A stretch of DNA of 64,000 nt from UMGS692 sp963653425 (lineage in GTDB: Bacteria > Bacillota > Clostridia > Christensenellales > CAG-314): contig CAVJWC010000001.1 of the NCBI GenBank assembly GCA_963653425.1, positions 248,001-312,000 of the forward strand, written 5' to 3'. Each line of letters opens with the position of its first letter. Position 1 is the stretch's first letter. The position numbers and the translations under genes were made by a program. Below, in pieces: positions 1 to 11,220 of the stretch. Under the pieces are notes generated by a model. The model saw only the letters and a program-made list of their open reading frames with translations. It ran no database searches and had not been told where the DNA came from.

Positions 1-1032
1 GAGGCGCAAGCCGATGAAATTTTGACGGAATATGCGATTAAAGCTCTGGAAGTGCGCCGAAAAAATATTGAAAAAATTGTAAAAATGCTGGAAAGTCCGA
101 TAGATTCGCAAGAAAACTCGGACTTTCTTTCAGATGAGCATGCCTTTTCGGAACCGAAAAAAGCAAAATCCAAGCCCCGAAAAGACGAAAATAAAACGAA
201 GAAAAAAGCTTCTTCAAAAAATTCCGAGAGTGTTTCTTCCTCTTCAAAAAGTACGAAAAACGTTTCTTCTTCGAAAGCAGGCAAAAACAAATCCGACTCC
301 GAAAAGTCTGCGAAAAACAGTTCCAAACGCAACGATAACGAAGAAAATCTTCACGAAGGACACCGCGCAAGGCTGAGAAAAAGGCTTCTCGACTTAGACT
401 GCAAAAACTGGAACGAACACGAAGTCATGGAGTTGTTTTTGTATTTCGGCTGTCCGCGAAAGGATATGAACGAAGTCGCTCACAGACTCATAAACGCCTT
501 CGGTTCCTTTCTGCGCGTAGTCGATTCCAACGTTTACGATCTTGTGGAAATCGGCGGAATTACCCGGACGACAGCCGAATACATAGTTTTCGCGAGAAAA
601 TTTCTGAATTATTATAACTACCTGAAAAGCACGGAAGTCACGACGTTTTACACCTTTGAAGACGTGTGCGCATACCTTTCGGGCTTTTTCTGCGGCGAAT
701 ACAACGAGAACGTTCACCTCGCCTTTTTAACCAGCGCGGGACAAACGATTTACGAATACAACATTAAGGGCGCCTCGCCTACGGAATCTCTGGTTTCTCT
801 TCGCGAAATCGCGGAAAACTGTATCCGCTATCACGCCGCATGCTTAATGATTGCCCACACGCACCCGTCGGGCTTTGCCGAACCGTCGCCCGAAGACGAT
901 AAATTCACCAAAAAACTCGTGAGTTTTCTCGACGACATCGGCGTTTCACTGTTCGACCACCTCATATGGGCGGACGGACGCGTATTCAGCTACGCCATGA
1001 GCGGTCGTCTCAAAGAACTTGGTTGCGAATAG
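1..1032 (+). CDS. RadC-like JAB-domain protein, 5' end cut by window
   Basis: The C-terminal ~225 residues match the RadC (UPF0758) family. There is a helix-hairpin-helix-like N-terminal part beginning HEGHRARLRKRLL, then a JAB/MPN-type metalloprotease-like fold with the AHTHPSG motif (H-x-H-P-S-G, metal-binding) followed by the conserved D (EDDKFTKKL). The family was named for DNA repair, but its biochemical role is unsettled. The first ~110 residues are a Lys/Ser-rich low-complexity tract that ordinary RadC proteins (~225 aa) lack. The reading frame is open to base 1, with codons reading E-A-Q-A-D-E-I before the first possible TTG at 22. The gene is therefore probably truncated by the edge, and TTG is only the first in-window start option. 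The identity of the JAB region is firm; the N-terminus is unknown. Confidence 0.85.
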   Translation, partial: EAQADEILTEYAIKALEVRRKNIEKIVKMLESPIDSQENSDFLSDEHAFSEPKKAKSKPRKDENKTKKKASSKNSESVSSSSKSTKNVSSSKAGKNKSDSEKSAKNSSKRNDNEENLHEGHRARLRKRLLDLDCKNWNEHEVMELFLYFGCPRKDMNEVAHRLINAFGSFLRVVDSNVYDLVEIGGITRTTAEYIVFARKFLNYYNYLKSTEVTTFYTFEDVCAYLSGFFCGEYNENVHLAFLTSAGQTIYEYNIKGASPTESLVSLREIAENCIRYHAACLMIAHTHPSGFAEPSPEDDKFTKKLVSFLDDIGVSLFDHLIWADGRVFSYAMSGRLKELGCE

Positions 1033-1069
1033 GAGTTAAATACGCCGTAATCTGCGTTTATATATTTTA

Positions 1070-2314
1070 TTACTTCCTCCCTACGTCTATATTGTCTTTG
1101 GTGCGGTCGCTGAGCGATTCGACGGGATGGGGCGCGATCTGATAGCGATAGTCCTCTCCGTTCCTGTCGATATAGGTTTTTATTACCTTGTGGCTTGCGA
1201 CTTCTCTGAGATTTGCGTTTACTTCGTCCTGATAATCGAAGTAATGATAATCGTCGTTTAGTTTACTTATATCTATATAGCCCTCCTCTTTCGCGGTAAG
1301 AGTTACTTCGTTTCTCAGAATATCTCTTATATACTCTTTATGCTCGCGAAGTTTCAATAATCTCGGGAATTCTCCGTTTCCTACGACTTCCTGATATTCC
1401 TTACCGTCGTATATACGAAGCATTTCTTCCGCCATCTGAACGTGCGCAAGTTCTATATCGAGGTGCTGTTCCCAGATTTCCTTGACTGACGGATCGGTTT
1501 CGTCCATATACATGCTGTAATAGAGATAACATTCGAGGTATTCGTGAAGAAGCAGGTTTTCCACCCAGGTTTTACTCGTATCGATAAAGCTTCCGTACAT
1601 GGAAACGTGCTGTTCTTCTATCATAGCGATTTCCGTATAAAGTTTTCTCGCAATATCCGTCTGCTGAAAAGAGCCTATATTCATATAATAATTCATAGTC
1701 TGCTGTTCGGCTGCGGTTATAAGCGAAGCGTGAAGTATCGATATGGGATCGGATTTTTCGTTCCTCAGATGTTTTTTGACTTCGTCGGTAGGATACCTGT
1801 GTTCGGCAACGGTAGGTCTTCCGGGCATTATTTCGGTATATCCGCCTACGAGTTTTTCAGCGTGAATACCCTGCTCCATTTCAAGCAGATCCGCATATCT
1901 GTAAAGATGGTCGAAGTCTTCCAGAAGGGCGAAATTCAAGGCTTTTACGAGGTTTTTGTCGGGTTCGCTCATTGCGATTTCCGCAGTAAGATCGACGGCA
2001 AGCTGTTCGTAAGATATAGTCGTTTCGAGAGGCGTTTCGTCCTTTGGTTTAAGCGAAGCTATACGCTTTTGCTGTTGCTGTTCGCTTCTTCTTAAAACCG
2101 CAAGATCTCTTCTCAGGTCGTTGTTGTTGCAGTTTCTGTGAAACCGATGGGAAAACCATACCTGTTCGAACTCCGTGCCGTTCATAAGAATTATTCTCGT
2201 CTTCGTGTAAGGATCGACGGCGTTTTTATCGTAGCTCTTGGGCGCAAGACGTTGCCAATCCATAAAACAATCGTTAATTTTCGGTGCTTTTTCCTTAAAC
2301 GGATTAAATCCCAT
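1070..2314 (-). CDS. Ferritin-like domain protein (414 aa)
   Basis: Function not recognised beyond a ferritin-like helical fold. Long alpha-helical segments carry E/H pairs typical of di-iron bundles: LLEDFDHLYRYADLLEMEQGIHAEK around residue 130, IAMIEEQHVSMYGSF around 230, LLLHEYLECYLYY around 255, and LDIELAHVQMAEEML around 285. These could form two half-bundles or one enlarged bundle. There is no signal peptide, and the protein is rich in charged residues, so it is probably cytosolic. A good ribosome site (AGGAG, 9 nt) precedes ATG at 2314. It is convergent with the RadC-like gene and transcribed alone. It could be an oxidative-stress or iron-handling protein, or a spore-associated ferritin-like protein given sigG on the other side; neither is shown. 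Confidence 0.7.
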   Translation of the reverse strand: MGFNPFKEKAPKINDCFMDWQRLAPKSYDKNAVDPYTKTRIILMNGTEFEQVWFSHRFHRNCNNNDLRRDLAVLRRSEQQQQKRIASLKPKDETPLETTISYEQLAVDLTAEIAMSEPDKNLVKALNFALLEDFDHLYRYADLLEMEQGIHAEKLVGGYTEIMPGRPTVAEHRYPTDEVKKHLRNEKSDPISILHASLITAAEQQTMNYYMNIGSFQQTDIARKLYTEIAMIEEQHVSMYGSFIDTSKTWVENLLLHEYLECYLYYSMYMDETDPSVKEIWEQHLDIELAHVQMAEEMLRIYDGKEYQEVVGNGEFPRLLKLREHKEYIRDILRNEVTLTAKEEGYIDISKLNDDYHYFDYQDEVNANLREVASHKVIKTYIDRNGEDYRYQIAPHPVESLSDRTKDNIDVGRK

Positions 2315-2889
2315 ATAATCTTCTCCTTTTGCCTCTAATTTTTTGTTTTCCTGCGTTCCTTGCTCTTACGGATATTCGGAAATAAATCCCTAACCCGCAA
2401 TAACGAAGGTAACGCTCGACTGATTTACCCGTAATTATTATCGTACGATTTCTTTTTATACAAAAAGCGAAAAATTCTTTAAGTTATTGCCGCAAAGTAA
2501 AATCGTTACGTTTTTAACAAACGTTGCTGTTTATTTTTTATGTATCTTTTTATTATATCTTTTAACATATCTTTCAAAAAAATATCGTTTTGGCTCTGCT
2601 CGGGTTGAACAAAAGGATAAGAAACAAGCGTTACATTTTTATCCTGATTACCGCAATCGTCACTTTTAATCCGTTAAAAATATGCAGATGTGGCGCGCAG
2701 CAGCTTTTACGATAGAAACGCGCCCTTTTGGTTTAGTTTAGCCAAAGCTTTTAACTGAAAGCGTACTGCAAATGCTATGGAGTAAAGCGACGGCTAAACC
2801 GATTTATTCCCGTAAAAATATCGGCGAGAACGAACGGAATGCTAAAGTCGTTATGAATAATTACCCGAAAAAGGAAGCAGAATAAGTTT
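2315..2889. other. Divergent intergenic region with one copy of an interspersed repeat
   Basis: 575 bases between the ferritin-like gene (minus) and sigG (plus). The A/T-rich middle contains only short ORFs without ribosome sites. Bases 2786-2842 are a 57-nt element that recurs gap-free at 15526-15582. No clear sigma-A promoter was found. The forespore promoter expected for sigG was not resolved by eye. Confidence 0.5.
2786..2842 (+). repeat. Interspersed 57-nt intergenic repeat, copy A
   Basis: Aligns without gaps to 15526-15582, with 46 of 57 bases identical by hand count. The shared blocks include AGCGACGG, TAAACCGATTT, GTAAAAAT and GAGAACGAA. Mismatches show no three-base periodicity, so it does not look coding. 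A diverged partial copy lies on the minus strand at 62194-62222. Confidence 0.65.
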
Positions 2890-3657
2890 ATGAAAAAGAA
2901 AGTCGTTATCTGCGGAATCGATACGTCGACGCTGCCAAAAATCACCGCAAAAGAATCGAAAGAACTTATGGAATCGGTAAAATCGGGCGATAAAGAAGCC
3001 CGAGCAAGATTTATTACCTGCAATATACGCCTCGTGCTGTCGGTACTTCAGAAGTATTCTTCCAAAGTAAACAATCCCGACGATCTGTTTCAGGTGGGTT
3101 GCGTGGGACTGGTTAAAGCCGTGGATAATTTCGATAACACGCTGAACGTTAGATTTTCCACCTACGCCGTTCCTATGGTCGTGGGCGAGATACGAAGATA
3201 CCTCAGGGAAAGCAATTCTCTGCGCGTTTCGAGAGGCATAAGAGATCTTGCCTACAAAGCCATGACGGCACGGGAAGAGATAGAGTCTCAGGGCGAAAAA
3301 ACGGCAACTCTCAGCGATATTGCCAATAAACTCAACAAAACGGTAAGCGAAGTGGTTTACGTTCTCGACGCAATATCTCAGCCTCTGTCGCTTTACGAAC
3401 CCGTTTACGGCGACGGCGACAGCGTGCTTATCATGGATCAGATAAAAGACAAGAGAAACTGCGATGAAAACTGGCTTACCGAAGTATCGCTTACCGAAGC
3501 CATAGAAAAGCTTTCCGAACGCGAGAAACTTATCGTTCTTAAAAGATATTTCGAAGGAAAGACGCAGATCGAAGTTTCGGGCGAAATCGGAATATCTCAG
3601 GCACAGGTTTCGAGACTTGAAAAAAACGCCGTGGCTCATATAAGAGATTACGTTTAA
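2890..3657 (+). CDS. sigG: Sporulation sigma factor SigG
   Basis: RNA polymerase sigma factor of the SigF/SigG group; SigG drives late gene expression in the forespore. The N-terminus KKKVVICGIDTSTLP matches the SigG-specific start (xVEICGVDTSxLP in Bacillus). Region 2 includes DDLFQVGCVGLVKAVDNFD and STYAVPMVVGEIRRYLR; region 3 includes VSRGIRDLAYKA; region 4 includes KRYFEGKTQIEVSGEIGISQAQVSRLEK with the helix-turn-helix. At 255 aa it is family length. It is not next to spoIIGA-sigE as in Bacillus. AAGGAAG lies 12 nt before the ATG. A small ORF and then a terminator follow, so the unit is probably sigG plus that ORF. Confidence 0.97.
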   Translation: MKKKVVICGIDTSTLPKITAKESKELMESVKSGDKEARARFITCNIRLVLSVLQKYSSKVNNPDDLFQVGCVGLVKAVDNFDNTLNVRFSTYAVPMVVGEIRRYLRESNSLRVSRGIRDLAYKAMTAREEIESQGEKTATLSDIANKLNKTVSEVVYVLDAISQPLSLYEPVYGDGDSVLIMDQIKDKRNCDENWLTEVSLTEAIEKLSEREKLIVLKRYFEGKTQIEVSGEIGISQAQVSRLEKNAVAHIRDYV

Positions 3658-3739
3658 TTCTTTATAAAAGACAAATGCTTAGAAGCTACGTTTAATTCTT
3701 ATAAAAAACTATAAAAAACACCGAGGAGAGACGCAAAAA

Positions 3740-3928
3740 ATGTCAATTTACCACAGAGATCGCGATTTAAGCCGTATAGGTCACAATATTATGTTTCCTT
3801 TTTACACACCCCTTCTGACCGAAATGTACCGTTTCGACGAATTCAGTTTTCTTTTCGACGAATATAACGCTTATCCGCTTTACGATTACGACTTCACGGA
3901 CGATAACGAACCTACGAAAAGAGACTGA
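3740..3928 (+). CDS. Small hypothetical protein (62 aa) downstream of sigG
   Basis: Not recognised. It has a strong ribosome site (GAGGAGAG, ~8 nt before ATG) and stops just before a rho-independent terminator, which supports it as a real gene. The product is rich in Tyr, Phe, Asp and Arg (for example FDEYNAYPLYDYDFTDDNE), with an acidic C-terminus and no membrane segment. Its position 82 bases after sigG suggests co-transcription and a possible sporulation role; this is inference only. Confidence 0.6.
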   Translation: MSIYHRDRDLSRIGHNIMFPFYTPLLTEMYRFDEFSFLFDEYNAYPLYDYDFTDDNEPTKRD

Positions 3929-3940
3929 CTGAATTATATA

Positions 3941-3980
3941 AAAAACTTCCGCAAATAAACGCATGCGGAAGTTTTCTTTT
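3941..3980 (+). terminator. Rho-independent terminator after sigG unit
   Basis: An inverted repeat around AACTTCCGCA / TGCGGAAGTT with a 10-base loop is followed by a T-rich run. A-rich sequence on the other side means it can also serve the minus strand (downstream of trmL). Confidence 0.85.
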
Positions 3981-4107
3981 TTTATGGTTTCGGGAATCTC
4001 GTTTTCCGTAAATTCGGTTTTTCGTGACTTATATAGAGTTACCTCTCGCCTTGTCCCGTTGTCGGTAAGGTCGCGCGTTATCGGCGTTATCAAAGGGTTA
4101 TCCGTTA

Positions 4108-4602
4108 TCAGTCGATTCTGCCCGTTAGATGTCCTTCGGGGTTAAGAGAACGGAAACCGTCCTGACGGTAAAACTCGTAAACCGCAATTGCTACGGAGTT
4201 TCCGAGATTGAGCGAACGGGTATCCTCGAACATGGGAATTCTTACGGCGTTGTCGTAGTGCGCTTTAAGAAGGCTTTCGGGAAGTCCTCGCGATTCTTTT
4301 CCGAAAACGAAAAAGTCGCCGTCTTTATATTGAGGCTGAGTGTAGTTTCTCTGCCCTTTCGTCGTAAAATAATAGAAATTACGATCGCCGAACTTCTCTA
4401 AAACCTCGTCGAAACTATCGTAATAGTATATCTCGGCGTCTTTCCAATAATCCAGCCCCGCTCTTTTAAGGTGTTTGTCGGTTACCTCGAAACCCAAAGG
4501 TCTCACGAGATGAACAGCCGATCTCGTGGCGACTGCCGTTCTTACTATATTGCCTGTGTTCTGAGGAATTTCGGGTTCGACGAGTACTATATTTACTTTC
4601 AT
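4108..4602 (-). CDS. trmL: tRNA (cytidine/uridine-34 2'-O)-methyltransferase TrmL
   Basis: SPOUT-class methyltransferase that 2'-O-methylates the wobble nucleotide of certain leucine tRNAs. Diagnostic family motifs are MKVNIVLVEPEIPQNTGNIVRT at the start, the knot-forming FVFGKESRGLP around residue 98, and RIPMFEDTRSLNLGNSVAIAVYE near the end. At 164 aa it has full TrmL length. A clear AAGGAG ribosome site precedes ATG at 4602. It lies 104 bases after addA and may be read through from the valS-addA unit. Confidence 0.95.
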   Translation of the reverse strand: MKVNIVLVEPEIPQNTGNIVRTAVATRSAVHLVRPLGFEVTDKHLKRAGLDYWKDAEIYYYDSFDEVLEKFGDRNFYYFTTKGQRNYTQPQYKDGDFFVFGKESRGLPESLLKAHYDNAVRIPMFEDTRSLNLGNSVAIAVYEFYRQDGFRSLNPEGHLTGRID

Positions 4603-4706
4603 TTTTCTCCTTAGTCCTTCCGCAAAGCCAAATCCTTTATGCGGAATAATTTACTCTTTTCGGTGCAAAACCAATAAGCCTGAATTACGCCGTCTTATAT
4701 AAAACG

Positions 4707-7700
4707 CTAACAGCAGAGTTTTTCCAGTTTGTTTTGTTTGAGCGCGTAAATATACGCGGAAACTTCGTAATCGGGATAAATCTTTTTAACCGCAAGACAG
4801 TAACTGTTAAGCTGAGGAAAATATCTTTCTCTGAGGTTAAAGAGGCTGTTGGTGTACTTATAATCCACGATGGCTATTTTCTTCTGCTCCCCGTTAAACA
4901 CGAGAAGGTCTATCGCGCCCTGAAGAATCGTGCTTTCTTGTGTGTTGACGTCGGGAACGAGATCGGTGACTTTCTGCCAGGAAACGAAACGCTGTTCGAA
5001 GTAAAGTTCGTTTCCTTCGATAAGATCCCGAAGCTTTTTGTCGTTTACCGCGCGGATAATTACGTCAAAATCGAGCAGGTCGTATATTTCTTCTTCTATA
5101 AAACCTTCTTTAAGCAGTTCTTTCGCGTAAAACTCAATCGTTTCTCTGTCCGTGACGTTCAGTCTTATGCATTCGAGAATCTTATGATAAGCCGTTCCCA
5201 GTTCGGCGTTGATTTTCTGCTTCTTCAAAACCTCGATTTTCGCTTCCATATCAACAAAAGGTCCTGCAAGAAACTTAGGCTTGCTTTCTCCGTCGATAAT
5301 CACGAAATCGTTATCCTTTTCGCCCGGGATTACGAATTCTTTTTTAAGCTTACTCGAAACTACCTTTATCGGAATGAAAATACTTTCTTTCTCGGGCTGA
5401 AGCTTGCTTTTAAGATATTCTGCTTCTTCGGTTATCTCTTTGTTTACGGGGAAAACCAGCCTGTTTGCCCTGTCCAGATACCTTTCTCTCGGGGAAGGCA
5501 ATCTTACCGCTTCTTCGGCGTAGGGAACGTCTTCTATCGAACAAGAGACTTCTTTGCCCGAATGACTGCTTTCGCCGTCGGAATAGAAAAGCCTTGACAG
5601 CCAAGGCGAAGCCGAATCTACTCCGTCGGGACGTTTATCCTTAAATTCGGAAATGGCTTGGGTTATGAAAAGCCCGTATTTAGCGCGCGTCAAAGCGACG
5701 TACAGCAGTCTGAGTTCTTCTTCTGCGTCGCGTCTTCTTTTTATAATCAGATTTGCCGAATGAGCGACGTTATCGTAAACTTTCATTTCCTCGCGGTCGT
5801 AGGTTTTCATGGTAATACCGCCCTCTTTGTCGCAAAGAACGGTATCCGCGTCGTTATTAAACCGTCTGTCCGTTCCCGCAAGAAAAACCACGGGGAATTC
5901 CAGACCCTTAGAGCCGTGTATGGTCATAAGTTTTACCGCGTCTTCGTCGTTCATCGCGATAACGCTTCCGTCTATTTCGCTGTCGCTCATAAAATTCAGC
6001 ATTCCGTTGACGGTACGGCATTCGGGCAGACCGTCAATCGCCTGAATGAAAGAGTCTATGAACGAAATTCTTTCGCTCCCCCTTTCGAGCGAAAAGACGT
6101 ATTCTCTGAAGCCCGTAAGGTCGATTGCCTTTTCTACGAGAACGTCAGCCGTATAACCTATAGACATAAGCGTATAACGGTTATAAGACCTTATAAAAGC
6201 TTCGCACTTGGGATTCATGTAGTTGAGTTTTACTTTGTCGTAAAGACAGCCTTCGTCGGAAGAAGCGGATATTGCGCAAACTTCGTCGTGAGTAAAACCG
6301 CCGAAAAATCCCGTAAGAACGTTATACATACTTATGTCGTCGGTGTAATCGTAAATAATACTTAAAAGCGACATAAGATGTTTTATGTCGTCGTTCCTTA
6401 AAAGCCCGTCGGAAGCGGAAAGCTTTGCGGGAACGTTTTCCCTGATAAGCGCGTCGTGAACCTCCGAAAGCTTGTCTTTGGTTCTTGCGAGAACGGTTAT
6501 ATCGGAAAAAGACAGAATCTTTTTCTCTTCCCCGATCTGAATTTCCGTTCCTACGAGTTCCCGTATCTTTTCTGCGATTATCTTGCCTTCGGGGGCAAAA
6601 TCCGTCGTATCCGAACCTATTTCGTAAATCAGCCCCTCGGTTATCTTTTCGCGCACGCTTTTTTCGCTCTTTGGTTTTTTCTCGTAACGAATAATATGCA
6701 CGCCCGAAGCCTTCTCGGACTCGGCAGAAACACTGCCCGTGAGCATAGCTTCGTTTTTATAATCGCAACCGCCGAAATCTTCCGTCATTATAGGCGAAAA
6801 AACTCTGTTTACGAAATTCAGAATTCTTCCGTCGCTTCGGAAGTTGCCGTTAAGATCTACGTTTTCTCCGCCCGTACACGCAAAAAGCTTTCTTCTCCTG
6901 CGGAAGTTCTCCGGTTCGCTCATACGGAAGCCGTAAATACACTGCTTTACGTCTCCTACCATAAAAGCGTTCGCGTTTTCCGACACGCAGGATATTATCC
7001 ATTCCTGAACGTCGTTTACGTCCTGATATTCGTCTACGAAAACGAAAGAATAACGGCTTTTTACGGCTTTAAGAACCTCTTCGTTTTTAAGGATTTCCAT
7101 CGTAAGTCTTTCAAGCGAAGAAAAGTCGAGAAAGCCCGATTCGTTCTTCTCTTTTTCGTAACCTGCGTCGAATTTCCTTAAAATCTCTTTGAATTTGTCG
7201 CAAAAAACCTTGTTCTGCCCGAACCGCGCAAAAGCGTCTTCTTTACTAAGTTTCGAAAGCGCCTTGAAATAGGGTTCTATATCTTTGTTAAAAGTCTCTT
7301 TAAGCTCCTTATAAGCCTTTTTTCCTTCCTTATCCAAAGACGAATCGCCGTTTGACAAACGCAAGTACACGAATTTATTCGTATTAAAATAATCGCGCAG
7401 TTCAAAAATATCGAAGTCGTAGCCGACGTTGAGAACGTTTATAAAGTTTCTCAGCGCAGAAGCGACTTTTTCGGAATTTTCAAAACGTTTCAGAAGAAAA
7501 GAAGCTCTTTCGGAATAATACTTAATCGACAGCAAAGCGTATTCTTTAAGCTTATCGGTAAAAAAGGCAAACATCGACGGGTAATCGTCGTTTTTCTTTA
7601 TATATTTGTCGAAGTCGGGAATACAGTCCCTGAAAGAAAGCATTCCGAGAATGATTTCTTCCAAGCCCGAGTCGTTCCTCTTGCCCGTAATACGTATAAG

Positions 7701-8141
7701 TTCAAGAAAAACCTCGTCGCCTTTGGCGTAATATTCGTCGAAAATCTTCTTCATGACGCGTTTTTTGACGGAAGAGTTTTTCCATTCGTCCATTACGGTG
7801 AAATCGGGTTCGATTCCGGCAACGTAAAAATACGTCCTCAGAAGCTGAGTGCAGAAAGAATGTATGGTTCCTATGGTTGCGGAAGAAAGTTCGGATAGCT
7901 CTTTATGCATGGAAGGGCGCGCGGAAAGCTCTGCCAAAAGTCTTTCTTTCATTTCGGCAGCGGCGGCTTTTGTAAAGGTAATCACGAGAAGTTCTTCGGG
8001 CTTGACTTTACCTTCCGCAAGAAGACGGACGATACGGTTTATCATAACCGTGGTTTTGCCCGTTCCTGCGGAAGCCGACACGAGAATCTTCCCGTTGTCG
8101 CTTTCTATAGCCCGCTTCTGTTCTTTTGTGGGTTGAAACAT
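4707..8141 (-). CDS. addA: ATP-dependent helicase/nuclease subunit A (AddA)
   Basis: UvrD-type helicase fused to a RecB-family nuclease; with AddB it processes double-strand breaks. Visible motifs are Walker A SASAGTGKTT near residue 21, the Walker B/motif II box VFVDEYQD, motif V-like LMTIHGSKGLEFPVVFLAG, and motif VI LLYVALTRAKYGLF. The C-terminal nuclease has AELGTAYHKILE, GAIDLLVF and the catalytic IAIVDYKYT. At 1144 aa it is near normal for AddA. ATG at 8141 has a GGAGG site. It begins 48 bases after valS, so it is probably expressed under the valS T-box. No addB is adjacent, although the two normally form one operon. Confidence 0.96.
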   Translation of the reverse strand: MFQPTKEQKRAIESDNGKILVSASAGTGKTTVMINRIVRLLAEGKVKPEELLVITFTKAAAAEMKERLLAELSARPSMHKELSELSSATIGTIHSFCTQLLRTYFYVAGIEPDFTVMDEWKNSSVKKRVMKKIFDEYYAKGDEVFLELIRITGKRNDSGLEEIILGMLSFRDCIPDFDKYIKKNDDYPSMFAFFTDKLKEYALLSIKYYSERASFLLKRFENSEKVASALRNFINVLNVGYDFDIFELRDYFNTNKFVYLRLSNGDSSLDKEGKKAYKELKETFNKDIEPYFKALSKLSKEDAFARFGQNKVFCDKFKEILRKFDAGYEKEKNESGFLDFSSLERLTMEILKNEEVLKAVKSRYSFVFVDEYQDVNDVQEWIISCVSENANAFMVGDVKQCIYGFRMSEPENFRRRRKLFACTGGENVDLNGNFRSDGRILNFVNRVFSPIMTEDFGGCDYKNEAMLTGSVSAESEKASGVHIIRYEKKPKSEKSVREKITEGLIYEIGSDTTDFAPEGKIIAEKIRELVGTEIQIGEEKKILSFSDITVLARTKDKLSEVHDALIRENVPAKLSASDGLLRNDDIKHLMSLLSIIYDYTDDISMYNVLTGFFGGFTHDEVCAISASSDEGCLYDKVKLNYMNPKCEAFIRSYNRYTLMSIGYTADVLVEKAIDLTGFREYVFSLERGSERISFIDSFIQAIDGLPECRTVNGMLNFMSDSEIDGSVIAMNDEDAVKLMTIHGSKGLEFPVVFLAGTDRRFNNDADTVLCDKEGGITMKTYDREEMKVYDNVAHSANLIIKRRRDAEEELRLLYVALTRAKYGLFITQAISEFKDKRPDGVDSASPWLSRLFYSDGESSHSGKEVSCSIEDVPYAEEAVRLPSPRERYLDRANRLVFPVNKEITEEAEYLKSKLQPEKESIFIPIKVVSSKLKKEFVIPGEKDNDFVIIDGESKPKFLAGPFVDMEAKIEVLKKQKINAELGTAYHKILECIRLNVTDRETIEFYAKELLKEGFIEEEIYDLLDFDVIIRAVNDKKLRDLIEGNELYFEQRFVSWQKVTDLVPDVNTQESTILQGAIDLLVFNGEQKKIAIVDYKYTNSLFNLRERYFPQLNSYCLAVKKIYPDYEVSAYIYALKQNKLEKLCC

Positions 8142-8189
8142 TTTACTCCTCCGCGCAATACGCCTTCCGCACTTGTGTTTTAATTATAA

Positions 8190-10811
<2,622 letters not shown>

Positions 10812-10836
10812 TTTTCTACTCTCCGTATTTTTGTAT

Positions 10837-11083
10837 AAAAAAAGCCGTAATCGCCTTCCAGGACGAATTACGACAATCCGCGGTACCACCTGTTTTCGGG
10901 CAAAAGCCCGCACTCCTTTACGACAACTGACGGGTGTCATCCGTTCCTCACAAAAAAGCAAGGACAGCTCAACGGGCAACCTTCGACTTTCTCCCGACTG
11001 TCTCGCACCGACCGACAGCTCTCTGAACGCCTTGACAAGTCTACTCCTCCCGCATTCCGAAAACTTAATTTTCTGCGCCTTTT
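10837..11083 (-). ncRNA. T-box riboswitch leader of valS
   Basis: The minus-strand leader carries the T-box core AGGTGGTACCGCGG (10878-10891), which binds the uncharged tRNA acceptor end. A terminator (GTCGTAAT/ATTACGGC arms, 10844-10874, with a U-run at 10837-10843) follows directly. Upstream is a stem I with the AGAGAGCTG and GGTCGGTGCGAG elements typical of T-box distal loops. The best-placed specifier codon is GUU at 10978-10980 (GAAGGUUGCCC), a valine codon; a GUC lies nearby. Uncharged tRNA-Val would favour the antiterminator and raise valS, and probably addA. Confidence 0.93.
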
Positions 11084-11089
11084 GGCACT

Positions 11090-11118
11090 ATAATAACATT
11101 TTTTCACGTTTTTAGCAA
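11090..11118 (-). promoter_or_regulatory. Sigma-A-type promoter for valS T-box transcript
   Basis: On the minus strand a -35 TTGCTA (11113-11118) and a -10 TATTAT (11090-11095) are separated by 17 bases. The predicted start near 11083 opens the T-box leader. Confidence 0.6.
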
Positions 11119-11138
11119 GCGTTTTCAGCCTTCCAAAT

Positions 11139-11187
11139 AAAAAAACGACGGACGAAAATCAAAATTTCTTTCACTGCCGTCCGCCGT
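11139..11187 (-). terminator. Terminator after aroF
   Basis: CGGACG and CGTCCG arms on the minus strand enclose an A/T-rich loop and are followed by a run of seven Ts. It separates aroF from the valS leader. Confidence 0.75.
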
Positions 11188-11220
11188 GTGTTTTATATAT
11201 TGTCTTTTTACGCGTTAAGC

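Noticed and set aside
2338..2480. Sigma-A promoter for the ferritin-like gene (TTGTAT-17-TAATAA)
   Set aside because: Too far from consensus to list with confidence.
2487..2669. 60-aa hydrophobic plus-strand ORF
   Set aside because: No ribosome site; A/T-rich intergenic composition explains the hydrophobic translation.
10812..10979. N-terminal extension of valS to 10979
   Set aside because: These codons are the T-box core and terminator, and a ribosome site with a family-consistent start exists at 10811.
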